Assembly: GCA_021793375.1 (NCBI GenBank)
Contig: JAJYSY010000010.1
Coordinates: forward strand, 1 to 61,969
Origin: Bacteroidota bacterium
Lineage (GTDB): Bacteria > Bacteroidota > Bacteroidia > Flavobacteriales > Flavobacteriaceae
Length of the DNA: 61,969 nt
Direction: 5' to 3'
The stretch's first letter is position 1. Every line of letters starts with the position of its first letter. The translations under genes were made by a program, and so were the position numbers. The notes below the pieces were generated by a model that saw only the letters and a list, made by a program, of their open reading frames with translations, had not been told where the DNA came from and searched no databases. This document shows positions 42,656-53,777 of the stretch, one piece after another.

Positions 42656-44941
42656 ATGAGTAAAGATAGAAAACGTCATGAAGCTTTGATTTATCATGCC
42701 AAGCCGAAACCAGGAAAAATAGAAGTAATTCCCACAAAAAAATACTCAACACAAAGAGATTTGTCTGTGGCATATTCTCCTCATGTTGCCTATCCGTGTT
42801 TAGAGATAAAAGAAAACCAAGAAGAAGTTTACAGATACACAAATAAAGGAAATTTGGTGGCTGTAATTTCTAATGGAACAGCAGTTTTAGGATTAGGAAA
42901 TATAGGGCCGGAAGCTTCAAAGCCTGTGATGGAAGGAAAAGGATTATTGTTTAAAATCTTTGCAGGAATTGATGTTTTTGATATAGAAGTAGATACCAAT
43001 GATGTAGATGAATTCGTTTCTACTGTAAAAAATATTTCCAAAACTTTTGGAGGAATAAATCTGGAAGATATCAAATCTCCGGAAGCTTTTGAAATTGAAA
43101 GAAGACTTAAAGAAGAGTTGGATATTCCGGTGATGCACGACGATCAACACGGAACAGCAATTATTTCTGCAGCAGCATTATTAAATGCTGTGGAATTAGC
43201 AGAAAAAAAGATGGAAGAAGTAAAAGTTGTAGTCAGTGGAGCAGGAGCAGCAGCAATTTCTTGTGCAAGACTTTACAAATCTTTTGGTGTAAAAGCAGAA
43301 AATCTGGTGATGACAGACAGCAAAGGAGTTATCAGAAAAGACAGAGACTCTTTGAGTGAACAAAAACAAGAATTTGCAACTTCTCGAGATTTGAATACTT
43401 TAGAAGAAGCTATGAAAGATGCTGATGTTTTTGTTGGACTTTCCATCGGAAATATAGTTTCAGAAGAGATGTTGTTGAGTATGGCAAAAAATCCTATTGT
43501 TTTTGCGATGGCAAATCCGGATCCTGAAATTTCTTATGACAAAGCTGTAGCCACAAGAAAAGATGTGATTATGGCAACAGGAAGATCTGATTATCCGAAT
43601 CAGGTGAATAATGTTTTAGGATTTCCTTTTATTTTCCGTGGCGCACTTGATGTAAGAGCTACAGAAATCAATGAAGAAATGAAAAAAGCAGCTGTTCGCG
43701 CTTTGGCAGATTTAGCAAAGAAAACAGTTCCGGAAGAAGTGAATATCACTTATAAAAAAATTAAATTAAACTTTGGAAGAGATTACATCATTCCAAAACC
43801 TTTTGACACCAGGTTGATTACAGAAGTTCCGCCGGCAGTAGCAAAAGCAGCTATGGATTCAGGAGTGGCGCGTCAACCGATAGAAGATTGGGATAGATAT
43901 GAAAAAGAATTAGAAGAAAGATTGGGAAGTGATAATAAAATCACACGATTATTGTCAGAAAGAGCAAAAGCAGATCCTAAGAAAATTGTTTATGCAGAAG
44001 CAGATCAATTAGATGTTTTAAAAGCTGCTCAAGTGGTTCATGAGGAAGGCATGGCGGAGCCGATTTTGTTGGGAAATAAAAAGTCGATTTTTGAAATGAT
44101 GAAAGAAATCGGTTTTGATTATGAGCAAATTACGATTATAGATCCAAAATCGGAAGAACATGAAGAACAGCTGAATTTTTATGCAGAAAAGTTTTGGGAT
44201 TTAAGAAAACGAAATGGAATCACTTTGCTCGATGCTCAAAACTTGATGCGATCAAGAAATTATTTTGGGGCAATGATGGTAAATGAAGGAGATGCAGATG
44301 CTTTGCTTTCCGGATATACCCGAGCTTATTCTGTGGTTTTAAAGCCTATTTTAGAAGTGATAAAACCCGAAGAAGGCGTTTCTCGAATTGCAACCACCAA
44401 CTTGATGAGCACTTCAAAAGGATCTATATTTGTGAGTGATACAGCGATTAATATTGAGCCGGATGCAGAAAATCTGACCAGAATAGCGGAAATGACAGCA
44501 GAAACTGTAAAGATGTTTGGAATTCAACCAGTGATTGCCATGATGTCTTATGCTAATTTCGGTTCTTCAAAAGCTCCTCAAGCCAGGAAAGTAAGAGAAG
44601 CTGTGAAAAAACTACACAAAAGAAGACCGAATTTAGTAGTGGATGGAGAAATTCAAGCAGATTTTGCATTGAATAAATCTATGCGAGAAAGTAAATTCCC
44701 GTTTTCAAAAATTGCAGATCGAAAAGTAAATACTATGATTTTTCCAAACCTTGCTTCTGCAAATTCCACTTATAAAGTGATTAAAGAAATGGACTCAGGA
44801 GATTCTATAGGACCGATTATTATGGGATTATCAAAACCTGTACATATTCTACAATTAGGAGCAAGCGTACAAGAAATGGTAAATATGTCTGCTATTGCAG
44901 TGGTAGATGCCCAGAAAAAGCAAAGAAGAAGGAAAAAATAA
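42656..44941 (+). CDS. maeB: NADP-dependent malic enzyme with C-terminal phosphotransacetylase-like domain
   Basis: 761-residue MaeB-type fusion. The malic enzyme half (residues 1 to about 430) has EEVYRYTNKGNLVAVISNGT, GLGNIGPEASKPVMEGKG, VMHDDQHGTAIISAAALLNA and NAD(P)-binding VVVSGAGAAAISCARLY. The phosphotransacetylase-like half (about 440-761) includes RIATTNLMSTSKGSIFVSD and NFGSSKAPQARKVREAVK. The enzyme oxidatively decarboxylates malate to pyruvate and makes NADPH; in known MaeB proteins the second domain is regulatory and senses acetyl-CoA. The gene is followed by a terminator. Confidence 0.95.
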   Translation: MSKDRKRHEALIYHAKPKPGKIEVIPTKKYSTQRDLSVAYSPHVAYPCLEIKENQEEVYRYTNKGNLVAVISNGTAVLGLGNIGPEASKPVMEGKGLLFKIFAGIDVFDIEVDTNDVDEFVSTVKNISKTFGGINLEDIKSPEAFEIERRLKEELDIPVMHDDQHGTAIISAAALLNAVELAEKKMEEVKVVVSGAGAAAISCARLYKSFGVKAENLVMTDSKGVIRKDRDSLSEQKQEFATSRDLNTLEEAMKDADVFVGLSIGNIVSEEMLLSMAKNPIVFAMANPDPEISYDKAVATRKDVIMATGRSDYPNQVNNVLGFPFIFRGALDVRATEINEEMKKAAVRALADLAKKTVPEEVNITYKKIKLNFGRDYIIPKPFDTRLITEVPPAVAKAAMDSGVARQPIEDWDRYEKELEERLGSDNKITRLLSERAKADPKKIVYAEADQLDVLKAAQVVHEEGMAEPILLGNKKSIFEMMKEIGFDYEQITIIDPKSEEHEEQLNFYAEKFWDLRKRNGITLLDAQNLMRSRNYFGAMMVNEGDADALLSGYTRAYSVVLKPILEVIKPEEGVSRIATTNLMSTSKGSIFVSDTAINIEPDAENLTRIAEMTAETVKMFGIQPVIAMMSYANFGSSKAPQARKVREAVKKLHKRRPNLVVDGEIQADFALNKSMRESKFPFSKIADRKVNTMIFPNLASANSTYKVIKEMDSGDSIGPIIMGLSKPVHILQLGASVQEMVNMSAIAVVDAQKKQRRRKK

Positions 44942-44960
44942 ATCCACAGAAAACTTATAT

Positions 44961-45000
44961 AAAAGCTATCATTTTCTATTTGATAGCTTTTATTTTATTT
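44961..45000 (+). terminator. Terminator after maeB
   Basis: AAAAGCTATCA / TGATAGCTTTT perfect 11-bp stem with a nine-base loop, followed by ATTTTATTT. Confidence 0.83.
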
Positions 45001-45054
45001 AGTTAAAATTGTTCTTCCGGTATCACTTATTTTTTACTGTAGAGATAAATTAAC

Positions 45055-45062
45055 TACATTTG
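45055..45062 (+). promoter_or_regulatory. -7 promoter element before ruvA
   Basis: TACATTTG matches TAnnTTTG 23 bp before the ruvA ATG. A clear TTG is missing at -33. Confidence 0.5.
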
Positions 45063-45085
45063 CTTGCTTAACACTTAATTAACTA

Positions 45086-45667
45086 ATGATTACACATCTA
45101 AGCGGAAAGCTTGTTTATAAATCTCCAACTTCAATTGTTGTTGAATGCGGAGGAGTCGGATATTTAGTCAATGTTTCTTTACATACCTATGCGCGATTGC
45201 CTAATGAAGAAAATATATTGATTTATACTTTTCTTCATGTACGAGAAGACGTGCAGGCGTTATATGGATTTATGGAAATGTTTGAAAGAGAAGTTTTCAT
45301 GAAGTTGATTTCTGTTTCCGGAATAGGAACAAATACCGCCAGAACAATGCTGTCTTCTTTATCTCCTGAACAGGTGGTGCAAGCCATAACTTCTGAGGAT
45401 GTAGAGGTGTTGAAAAGTGTAAAAGGCATTGGTGTAAAAACAGCTCAGCGTTTGATTATTGACTTGAAAGATAAGTTCTCTGACGTAGGAGAAACAGATA
45501 AAATAATACTGCCTTCAAACAATACTCACAAAGAAGAAGCGTTATCTGCATTGGAAACCCTTGGCTATAAACGAAAACAATCATCCAGAGTGGTACGTAA
45601 AATTCTTTTAGAACACAAGGATGCCACAGCGGAAACAATCATAAAACTTGCATTAAAAAAACTTTAG
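45086..45667 (+). CDS. ruvA: Holliday junction DNA helicase subunit RuvA
   Basis: 193-residue protein starting MITHLSGKLVYKSPTSIVVE (OB-fold domain I), followed by two helix-hairpin-helix motifs (FMKLISVSGIGTNTARTML; VLKSVKGIGVKTAQRLIIDL) and a C-terminal domain III (EEALSALETLGYKRKQSSRV) that contacts RuvB. RuvA tetramers bind four-way junctions and load RuvB. It is 8 bp upstream of sprA and probably shares its transcript. Confidence 0.96.
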   Translation: MITHLSGKLVYKSPTSIVVECGGVGYLVNVSLHTYARLPNEENILIYTFLHVREDVQALYGFMEMFEREVFMKLISVSGIGTNTARTMLSSLSPEQVVQAITSEDVEVLKSVKGIGVKTAQRLIIDLKDKFSDVGETDKIILPSNNTHKEEALSALETLGYKRKQSSRVVRKILLEHKDATAETIIKLALKKL

Positions 45668-45675
45668 TTGTTTTG

Positions 45676-48600
45676 ATGAAACAGGATTATCTAAAATTAT
45701 CAATAAAAACTGTTGTTTTTATAACTTCATTTTTCTTTGCTTGTGTAAACCTTTTTGCACAGGAAGAGCCACAGGATTCAAGCAAAACCGGGAATTTTAA
45801 TTTTAAAAACCCGAGTAGTATTGTTTCTAAATATACTTATGATCCCATTACCAATACTTATATCTATACCGAAAAAGTAGGGGAGGTAAATGTGCAATAT
45901 CCGCTGACATTAACTCCTGATGAATTTCAAGCACGTATCAGAGAAGAGCAGATGAAGGATTATTTTAAAGATAAATTTGATGCGGTAAATGCAAGAGGAG
46001 ATAAAGATGATGATGATCAAAGAAATTTATTGCCAATATTTTATGTAAACAATGATTTCTTTGAAACAATTTTTGGGGGAAATGAAATAGAGATTATCCC
46101 TCAAGGGTCGGTTGAAGTAGGCTTGGGAGTTTTATATACCAAAACAGATAACCCTTCTTTATCGCCAAGAAACAGATCCAGCTTTACTTTTGATTTTGAT
46201 CAAAATATTAACTTGAGTTTAAATGGTACAGTAGGAACGAGATTAGCACTTACCGCCAATTATGACACTCATTCTACATTTGATTTTCAAAATCAGATAA
46301 AATTAGAATACACCCCGGATGAAGATGATATTGTTCAAAAAATAGAATTGGGTAATGTGAGTATGCCGATGACCAACTCTCTTATTCAAGGTTCGCAAAG
46401 TTTATTTGGGGTAAAAACAGAATTAAAATTCGGGAAAACTCGTATTACCGGAATTTATTCTGAGCAAAATTCTGAAAGACAACAAACTCAAATTGAAGGA
46501 GGAGGAGCAGTAGAGGAATTTGAAAAATATGCACTTGAATATGATGAAAACAGACACTTCTTCTTATCGCATTATTTCAGAGATAAATATGATGAAGCTT
46601 TAGAGCATTATCCTTACATCAACAGTAATATAGAAATTACCAGAGTGCAGATTTGGGTAACCAATCGATCAAATTCACCTGATAATTTAACCAATGCAAG
46701 AAATATTGTAGGAATTCAAGATTTGGGAGAATCTAATCCTGCTAATATGGGAGTTTTTCTTGATTCTGAAGGAAATCAAATCAACCCTCCGGAATATTCC
46801 GGATTTTTGAATACCACGCCCGATGCTTTCCCGGATAACGCCAATAACGATTTTAATCCCTTGGGGATTACAGGGCCACAACAAAGTGTTTTAACTCCGG
46901 CTATTAGAGATATTTCAACAGTAGAACAAGGTTTTGGAGCTTTGTCTTCTACAGTTGATGAAGGCGTAGATTTTGCAAAATTAGAAAATGCAAGGCAGTT
47001 AAATGCAGGAGAATACACCATCCATCCAAAATTGGGATATATCTCTTTGAGAACGCGTATTAGAAATGATGAAATGCTTGCTGTGGCTTATGAATATACC
47101 GTTAACGGGCAAGTTCATCAAGTAGGAGAATTCGCCAGCGATGGAGTTGATGCGAGTGAACCTATAGAAAACCCGCAAGATCCGGATGGGCAACCCATTG
47201 CACAAAATAAAAACTTGGTGGTTAAGCTTTTAAAAAGTCCGATTACTAATGTAAAAGAGCCGGTTTGGGATTTGATGATGAAAAATATCTATAATCTGGA
47301 TGCCAATCAATTGCAGCAAGAAGATTTTGATTTTAATATACTTTACACTGATCCGCAGCCTTTGAATTATATCACCGGAGTAGAAGGAACAACTTTGTCT
47401 GAAGAAGTTCATGATGTACCTTTACTGCGTGTCTTTAATTTGGATAAACTCAACGTAAATCAAGATCCGGTGAGTGGAGGAGATGGTTTTTTTGACTTTG
47501 TTCCCGGAATTACAGTAGATCCTGAAAACGGAAGATTGATTTTTACTACTGTAGAACCTTTCGGAAAACATCTTTTTGAAAAACTACAAGATCCTGATGG
47601 CGCACAAGCAGATTATGATGATCCGGATACTTATAACGATAACCAAAGTAAATATGTTTTCCGTTCTCTTTATAGAGGAACCAAAACACAAGCAGATCAA
47701 GAAGATTCTGATAAAAATAAATTTCAGTTAGTCGGTTCTTATCGCTCTTCCGGAGATGAGGGAATTCCCATAGGATCTTTCAACGTTCCAAGAGGATCAG
47801 TAAGAGTAACCGCAGGAGGAAGAGAATTACAAGAAGGTGTGGATTACACGGTTGATTATGAATTGGGGAGGGTGAAAATCATCAATGAAGCATTACAAGC
47901 TTCTGACCAGCCAATTAGTGTTTCTACAGAAAACAATGCCATGTTTGGGCAAAGAACAAAACGCTTTGCAGGTTTACATATTGACCATGAAGTAAATGAG
48001 AATTTATTAATCGGTGCAACATTCCTCAATATGAATGAAAAACCTCAAACTCATAAATCCAGTTATGGTTATGAACCGATTAATAACTCTATGTATGGAT
48101 TTAATATTAATTATGCTACTGAAGTTCCTTTCTTTACCAGATTGGTTAACAAACTTCCAAATATAGATACAGATGTTCCTTCAAATTTATCGGTTAGAGG
48201 TGAGTTTGCTTACTTACAACCCGGATCGCCAAAAGGAGATAATTTTGGAGGAGAATCAACCTCTTATGTAGATGATTTTGAAGCTTCTCAGAGTGGAATT
48301 TCTGTTCTTGCTCCACAGTCTTGGTTTTTATCCAGTGCCCCGGTGGGATATGGAGGAGAAAAAGCAAACGGAGATTTAGCTTCGGCTTATAAAAGAGCCC
48401 GCTTAAATTGGTACACCATAGACCCGATTTTTTATAGTGGGCAAAGACCTTCAGAACTCACGGATGATGATGTTTCTACTTATGATACCAGAAGAATTTT
48501 TAAAGATGAAATTTTCCCGGACACAGATCTTTTAGAAGGAGATACAAGAGCAATTTATTCTTTAGACCTTTCTTATTATCCTAACAAAAGAGGAATGTAT

Positions 48601-51600
48601 AATTATAATCCGGCTGCAGCAGGAACAAATGATTTACCGAATCCTGAAGAGAATTTCGGAGGAATTATGCGAGGGATTGAAAACTCAGATTTTGAACAAA
48701 CAAACGTTCAATATGTAGAGTTTTGGATGATGGATCCTTATGTTTATGATGAAAACGCAAACTTATCTAACGGTAAAATTGTTTTCAACTTAGGAAGTAT
48801 TTCTGAAGATGTTTTAAAAGACGGAAAAAAACAATATGAAAATGGATTGCCTAAAGATGGAAGTGCTTCAGGAACTATAGAAACTGCTTTTGGAAGAGTA
48901 CCTTCTACTCAGTCTTTAGTTTATGCGTTTGACACAGAAGGAGAAGAAAGAGAAAATCAGGATTTAGGATTAGACGGATTAAACAATGCGGCAGAAAAAG
49001 CTAAATTCCCAACTTTTGCAAACTTAGATGACCCTTCCAATGATGATTATGAATACTATTTACAAGCAGAAGGAGGAATTGTTGAGCGATATAAAAAATA
49101 CAATGGTTTAGAAGGAAACTCTCCTTCTTCAATGGGGCAATCCAATAGAGGAAGTACCACAGAACCTTCAACTGAAGATGTGAATCGAGATAATACCATG
49201 AATACCATCGACAGTTATTTTGAATATGAAGTCCCGATTTATCCGGGAATGAGTGTAGATAATAATACAAGTTCTGTTTCCGGAGTAGATCAAGATTATA
49301 TCACAGATGTTCGTGAAATGAACGTAACACTGCAAAACGGACAAGAATTAGAAACGCGTTGGATTCAATTTAAAGTTCCTTTAAGTACAGATAGTAAATA
49401 TTCTGTTGGAGGAATCAGTGATATGCGTTCCATTCGTTTTATGAGATTATTCTTAACAGAATTTAATCAGCATACTGTTTTAAGATTTGGTTCTATGGAT
49501 TTGGTTAGAGGAGATTATAGAAAATATGACCAAGCTTTAGAACCGGGAGGAAGCGATCCGCTAACTACACCGGGAACTTCTTTCAGTTCAGAATCTGTAA
49601 GTGAAGAGAAAAACTCAAATTATGTGAGTCCGCCAGGAGTTCGCCGAGAAGAACTGATAAACAACAACCAAAGAGTTCGTGAAGATGAGCAATCGCTATC
49701 TTTAAAAACTAAAAAACTGGCTCCGGACGATATGAGGGCGGTTTATAAGAATTTTCAAGTAGATATGAGGCAGTATAAGAATTTAAAAATGTTCTTGCAC
49801 GCCAATAGTTTGCCCAGCCCAAGTCCACAGTTGATGGATGGAGATATGACTGCTTTTATCCGAATCGGATCAGATGTGAAAAGCAATTTTTACCAAATAG
49901 AAATTCCGTTAAAAGTAAGTCCGGAAGGCTCTACAGACAGAAGAGATGTTTGGCCGGAAGAAAACGAATTAGATCTGCCTTTAGAAGTTTTGCAAACTAT
50001 TAAATCAACTATTATCGGAGATAACTCTTTTGATTTAACAGACTTAAATTACTTTGATAAAGAAGGAAATCCTATTTCAGGAAACACCAATTCCGGAGAA
50101 ATGAAACTCGCCATGAAAGGAAATCCGAGTTTTGGAGATGTTCGCGTGATTATGTTAGGACTCAAAAACACCGGAAATACAGATGTTTATGGAGAGGTTT
50201 GGTTTAACGAATTCAGACTTTCTGAAATGAAAAACCAAGGAGGTTGGGCAGCCAATCTTAATGTGGACACCAACTTAGCAGATTTTATGGCAATTTCTGC
50301 AAATGGACATAAAAGTACCATAGGATTCGGCTCTATAGAACAGGGGCCTAACGCAAGAAGTAGAGAAGATATCACCGGATATGATTTTGTGACCAATATG
50401 AATGCAGGGCAACTCTTGCCGGAAAAATGGGGAATGACTATTCCTTTGAGTTATAGCAGAGGAGAAGAGTTGATTACACCGGAATATGATCCGGAGTTTA
50501 AAGATATAGAACTGAGTGCTTTGCTTGATAACACTCCAGATGCGGGAGATAGAAAAGAATTTAGACGACGCGCTGAAGAATATACCAGAAGGCAAAGTAT
50601 AAGTTTAATAGGTTTAGGAAAACAAAGAACTTCAGATCGAACTCCACTTCCTATAGATATTGAAAACTTTACTTTTTCAGGAACTTACAATCAAGTGGAT
50701 CACAGAGATTTTAAAATTGAAAGCGGATTAGGACAAAACGTAAACGTGGGAGCAACCTATGACTATAGTTTTGTACCTTGGAAATTAGAGCCTTTCAAGA
50801 AAATTGGATTTATGCAGAATAGTGATTATTTAGCATTTTTAAGAGATCTGAATTTTGATCCTTTGCCCAACAGTATTTCTGCAACAGGAAATATTTTAAG
50901 GCAATATAATGAACAGAAATTCCGTCAAATTAATTTACCGGAAGGTTCTTTAGGTTTACCAAAACTTTACCAAAGAGATTATAGATTTAATTGGGGTTTC
51001 ACCATTAATGATAAAATAACAGAATCCTTAGATTTTGTGTTCTCAGTTTCTAATAACAGAATTATTAGAAATTATATTGATGATGATGGCGTGCAAGATA
51101 ACAGCATAGGAGTTTGGGATGATTTCTTTGATTTTGGATTGCCAAATCAACACAATCAGAATTTCCAATTAAATTATGATTTACCTTTTGATAAATTTCC
51201 ATTTTTAAACTTTATACGCTCACAATATTCTTACACCGGAAATTTCCAATGGCAAAAAGGATCAGAAATATTAAAATCAATTCCTGATACGCCTGATTTA
51301 GGAAATACTGTGCAAAACTCAAGAACTCATCAAATCAATGGAACCTTAACCATGAAAAGACTATATGATTATATAGGCTTAAAGAAAAAGCGAGTGAGAA
51401 GAAGTAGCGCACAAGACAGCAGAAGAAATAGATTAGGTTTTACAAGAGATTCACAAAGGTCTCAACGAAGTGAAAATGACAATGCTCCGGATAGATTATC
51501 TTTTGGAGATAAAATGCTAAACACCGGAATAGAAATTCTAACAGCATTAGAAAGAGTTTCTGTCAATTATGAAGATACCCAAGGAACTTTCTTGCCGGGA

Positions 51601-52881
51601 TATTTACAAAATGTAGGATTTATCGGAACCACAAAACCTTCCACAGGCTTTACTTTTGGAAGTCAATCTGATATTAGAGAAATGGCAGCAAGCAAAGGTT
51701 GGTTAACTTTATATCAAGATTTTAATCAGCAATACACCACCAACTCTACAAAAACATTAAACATAAAAGCAGATGTTAAATTGCTTCCTGATTTGACTAT
51801 CGATTTAAAAGCAGATCGAACTTATGCTGATAATTATGCAGAAAACTTCAGAGTAAGTCCGGAAGACGGACAATATAGATCTTTAACTCCTCATAGTTTT
51901 GGAAACTTTAGTATTTCTACAATGATGATTAAAACAGCTTTCAAAAGCAGTGATGAAAATCATTCAGAAGCATTCCAAGAGTTTAGAGACAACCGTTTAA
52001 CCATAGCAAATCGACTGGCAGAAAGAGCAGGAATGGATTTAAATAATCCTGAAAATATCAATCCGGAAACAGGATATCCTGTTGGATTCGGCAGAACAAG
52101 TCAGCAAGTATTATTACCGGCTTTCTTATCGGCTTACACCGGAAAAAGTGCAGAAAGCATAAGCTTAGGAGCTTTTAGAGACACTCCTTTACCAAACTGG
52201 GATTTAAAATACACCGGATTGATGAGAATTAAATTCTTTAGAGATAATTTCAGAAGATTTAGTTTGCAACACGGATATAGAGCAGGCTATACCATCAATC
52301 AATTTCAAACCAACTTGAATTATGATAGAGCAGATCCTTATGGATTAAACAACAGAGATCAAAACAATAACTTTAGAAGTGAAAAACTCATCTCAAATAT
52401 TAACTTAGCAGAACAGTTTTCACCTTTGGTTAAAGTAGATTTCGAAATGAAAAACTCAATTAGTATCCTGGCTCAGGTAGATAGAGATCGTGCGCTTTCT
52501 TTGAGTTTTGATAATAACTTATTGACAGAAATCCAAGGAAATGAATATAAATTCGGAATAGGATATAGAATTAAAAACCTGCAAGTAACCACCCAGTTTG
52601 AAGGACAAACCCGTGTGCTTGAAAGTGATTTAAACTTAAAAGCAGATGTTTCTTACAGAAGAAATAAAACCATAGTGCGTTATTTAGATATTAATGATAG
52701 TCAAGTAACCACAGGTCAAGATCGATGGGAGTTGCATTTCACAGCAGATTATGCATTGTCAAGAAGTTTGACGGCAATATTTTATTACGATCATAACTTT
52801 TCAAAATACTTTGTTTCAACAGCTTTCCCACAAACAACTATAAGAACCGGAATAAAGCTGAGGTATAATTTTGGAAGTTGA
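45676..52881 (+). CDS. sprA: SprA, outer-membrane translocon of the type IX secretion system
   Basis: About 2,401-residue outer-membrane protein, matching the size of F. johnsoniae SprA (about 2,400). Signal peptide ends CVNLFAQ. Recognisable stretches include SVEVGLGVLYTKTDNPSLSP near the N-terminus, NLSVRGEFAYLQPGSPKGDN, SYVDDFEASQSGISVLAPQS in the centre, and many alternating beta segments to a terminal LRYNFGS. SprA/Sov forms the very large single-chain barrel through which proteins with C-terminal sorting domains cross the outer membrane, and is needed for gliding. The open frame can start at a TTG at 45673; the ATG at 45676 is used. The ruvA-sprA-gcvH order is known in this family. Confidence 0.97.
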   Translation: MKQDYLKLSIKTVVFITSFFFACVNLFAQEEPQDSSKTGNFNFKNPSSIVSKYTYDPITNTYIYTEKVGEVNVQYPLTLTPDEFQARIREEQMKDYFKDKFDAVNARGDKDDDDQRNLLPIFYVNNDFFETIFGGNEIEIIPQGSVEVGLGVLYTKTDNPSLSPRNRSSFTFDFDQNINLSLNGTVGTRLALTANYDTHSTFDFQNQIKLEYTPDEDDIVQKIELGNVSMPMTNSLIQGSQSLFGVKTELKFGKTRITGIYSEQNSERQQTQIEGGGAVEEFEKYALEYDENRHFFLSHYFRDKYDEALEHYPYINSNIEITRVQIWVTNRSNSPDNLTNARNIVGIQDLGESNPANMGVFLDSEGNQINPPEYSGFLNTTPDAFPDNANNDFNPLGITGPQQSVLTPAIRDISTVEQGFGALSSTVDEGVDFAKLENARQLNAGEYTIHPKLGYISLRTRIRNDEMLAVAYEYTVNGQVHQVGEFASDGVDASEPIENPQDPDGQPIAQNKNLVVKLLKSPITNVKEPVWDLMMKNIYNLDANQLQQEDFDFNILYTDPQPLNYITGVEGTTLSEEVHDVPLLRVFNLDKLNVNQDPVSGGDGFFDFVPGITVDPENGRLIFTTVEPFGKHLFEKLQDPDGAQADYDDPDTYNDNQSKYVFRSLYRGTKTQADQEDSDKNKFQLVGSYRSSGDEGIPIGSFNVPRGSVRVTAGGRELQEGVDYTVDYELGRVKIINEALQASDQPISVSTENNAMFGQRTKRFAGLHIDHEVNENLLIGATFLNMNEKPQTHKSSYGYEPINNSMYGFNINYATEVPFFTRLVNKLPNIDTDVPSNLSVRGEFAYLQPGSPKGDNFGGESTSYVDDFEASQSGISVLAPQSWFLSSAPVGYGGEKANGDLASAYKRARLNWYTIDPIFYSGQRPSELTDDDVSTYDTRRIFKDEIFPDTDLLEGDTRAIYSLDLSYYPNKRGMYNYNPAAAGTNDLPNPEENFGGIMRGIENSDFEQTNVQYVEFWMMDPYVYDENANLSNGKIVFNLGSISEDVLKDGKKQYENGLPKDGSASGTIETAFGRVPSTQSLVYAFDTEGEERENQDLGLDGLNNAAEKAKFPTFANLDDPSNDDYEYYLQAEGGIVERYKKYNGLEGNSPSSMGQSNRGSTTEPSTEDVNRDNTMNTIDSYFEYEVPIYPGMSVDNNTSSVSGVDQDYITDVREMNVTLQNGQELETRWIQFKVPLSTDSKYSVGGISDMRSIRFMRLFLTEFNQHTVLRFGSMDLVRGDYRKYDQALEPGGSDPLTTPGTSFSSESVSEEKNSNYVSPPGVRREELINNNQRVREDEQSLSLKTKKLAPDDMRAVYKNFQVDMRQYKNLKMFLHANSLPSPSPQLMDGDMTAFIRIGSDVKSNFYQIEIPLKVSPEGSTDRRDVWPEENELDLPLEVLQTIKSTIIGDNSFDLTDLNYFDKEGNPISGNTNSGEMKLAMKGNPSFGDVRVIMLGLKNTGNTDVYGEVWFNEFRLSEMKNQGGWAANLNVDTNLADFMAISANGHKSTIGFGSIEQGPNARSREDITGYDFVTNMNAGQLLPEKWGMTIPLSYSRGEELITPEYDPEFKDIELSALLDNTPDAGDRKEFRRRAEEYTRRQSISLIGLGKQRTSDRTPLPIDIENFTFSGTYNQVDHRDFKIESGLGQNVNVGATYDYSFVPWKLEPFKKIGFMQNSDYLAFLRDLNFDPLPNSISATGNILRQYNEQKFRQINLPEGSLGLPKLYQRDYRFNWGFTINDKITESLDFVFSVSNNRIIRNYIDDDGVQDNSIGVWDDFFDFGLPNQHNQNFQLNYDLPFDKFPFLNFIRSQYSYTGNFQWQKGSEILKSIPDTPDLGNTVQNSRTHQINGTLTMKRLYDYIGLKKKRVRRSSAQDSRRNRLGFTRDSQRSQRSENDNAPDRLSFGDKMLNTGIEILTALERVSVNYEDTQGTFLPGYLQNVGFIGTTKPSTGFTFGSQSDIREMAASKGWLTLYQDFNQQYTTNSTKTLNIKADVKLLPDLTIDLKADRTYADNYAENFRVSPEDGQYRSLTPHSFGNFSISTMMIKTAFKSSDENHSEAFQEFRDNRLTIANRLAERAGMDLNNPENINPETGYPVGFGRTSQQVLLPAFLSAYTGKSAESISLGAFRDTPLPNWDLKYTGLMRIKFFRDNFRRFSLQHGYRAGYTINQFQTNLNYDRADPYGLNNRDQNNNFRSEKLISNINLAEQFSPLVKVDFEMKNSISILAQVDRDRALSLSFDNNLLTEIQGNEYKFGIGYRIKNLQVTTQFEGQTRVLESDLNLKADVSYRRNKTIVRYLDINDSQVTTGQDRWELHFTADYALSRSLTAIFYYDHNFSKYFVSTAFPQTTIRTGIKLRYNFGS

Positions 52882-52923
52882 TATTTCATAATACTCTTTT
52901 ATCGAAAAGTTCAATAAATTCAA

Positions 52924-52931
52924 TAGATTTG
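52924..52931 (+). promoter_or_regulatory. -7 promoter element before gcvH
   Basis: TAGATTTG matches TAnnTTTG, 37 bp upstream of the gcvH ATG. The -33 region has no TTG at the standard distance. Confidence 0.45.
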
Positions 52932-52968
52932 TAAATTGAAATTTTATTAAAATAAAACAATATAAAAA

Positions 52969-53346
52969 ATGAATATTCCTAAAGAATTAAAATACACTGA
53001 AAACCACGAGTGGGTAAAAGTAGAAGGAGATAAAGCAATTATCGGAATTACAGATTTTGCGCAAAGCGAATTGGGAGATGTAGTTTATGTTGAGGTAGAA
53101 ACAGAAGATGAAACCTTAGAAAAAGAAGAAGTTTTTGGAACAGTAGAAGCTGTAAAAACCGTTTCAGATTTACATATGCCTGTAAGCGGAACTGTAGTAG
53201 AATTTAATGAAGATTTAGAAGATGAGCCGGAAAGCGTAAACGAAGACCCATATGGAGAGGGCTGGATGATAAAAGTTGAATTTTCTAATCCGGAAGAACT
53301 TGACGAGTTGATGAGCGCAGAAGAGTATGAAGCTCATATTAAATAA
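52969..53346 (+). CDS. gcvH: Glycine cleavage system H protein
   Basis: 125-residue lipoyl carrier. It opens [20 protein letters not shown] and includes [16 protein letters not shown] and [19 protein letters not shown] with the lipoylated Lys63. It shuttles the aminomethyl group between the P, T and L proteins in glycine breakdown. The P, T and L genes are not in the window. Its 3' end overlaps the next gene by 20 bp. Confidence 0.97.
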   Translation: MNIPKELKYTENHEWVKVEGDKAIIGITDFAQSELGDVVYVEVETEDETLEKEEVFGTVEAVKTVSDLHMPVSGTVVEFNEDLEDEPESVNEDPYGEGWMIKVEFSNPEELDELMSAEEYEAHIK

Positions 53347-53722
53347 AAATGTCTGGTTATTCCTGGCATTAGCTTATACCATAAGTTTGCTTGTGGCTTC
53401 TCTGGTTAAAATAAAATCAGATAGTTTGCCGGTAAACTTTACCAATGCTGATAAAATATTTCATTTTGGTGCTTATTTTGCGATGACACTAATTTGGAAT
53501 TTTTACTATTACATCAGAAAAAAATCAGCAGAAAAGAAACCAAACTTATGGATTTGTTTTGCCATAATAATTTTTGGCATTATTGTTGAGCTACTTCAAA
53601 GAGATATGACAACTTATCGAAGTTTTGAATGGCTTGATGTAGTAGCAAATTCTTTGGGAGTTATTTTTGGTTATATTGTCTTAAAAATAAGCCTTCCAAA
53701 ACTACCTTTTGAATTCAAATAA
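53327..53722 (+). CDS. VanZ-like membrane protein
   Basis: 131 residues with four predicted helices. VanZ-like signatures are [18 protein letters not shown] and the second half [19 protein letters not shown]. The ATG overlaps the gcvH frame by 20 bp, implying translational coupling. Despite the name, most family members have no link to glycopeptide resistance, and the function is unknown. Confidence 0.85.
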   Translation: MKLILNKNVWLFLALAYTISLLVASLVKIKSDSLPVNFTNADKIFHFGAYFAMTLIWNFYYYIRKKSAEKKPNLWICFAIIIFGIIVELLQRDMTTYRSFEWLDVVANSLGVIFGYIVLKISLPKLPFEFK

Positions 53723-53777
53723 GATAATGTCAAAATTTTTTTATACTTTTAACCCTTACTAAAATAAACTGAAGGTT

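Noticed and set aside
53327..53722. VanZ-like gene as glycopeptide resistance
   Set aside because: No other van genes; the family is widespread with unrelated roles.
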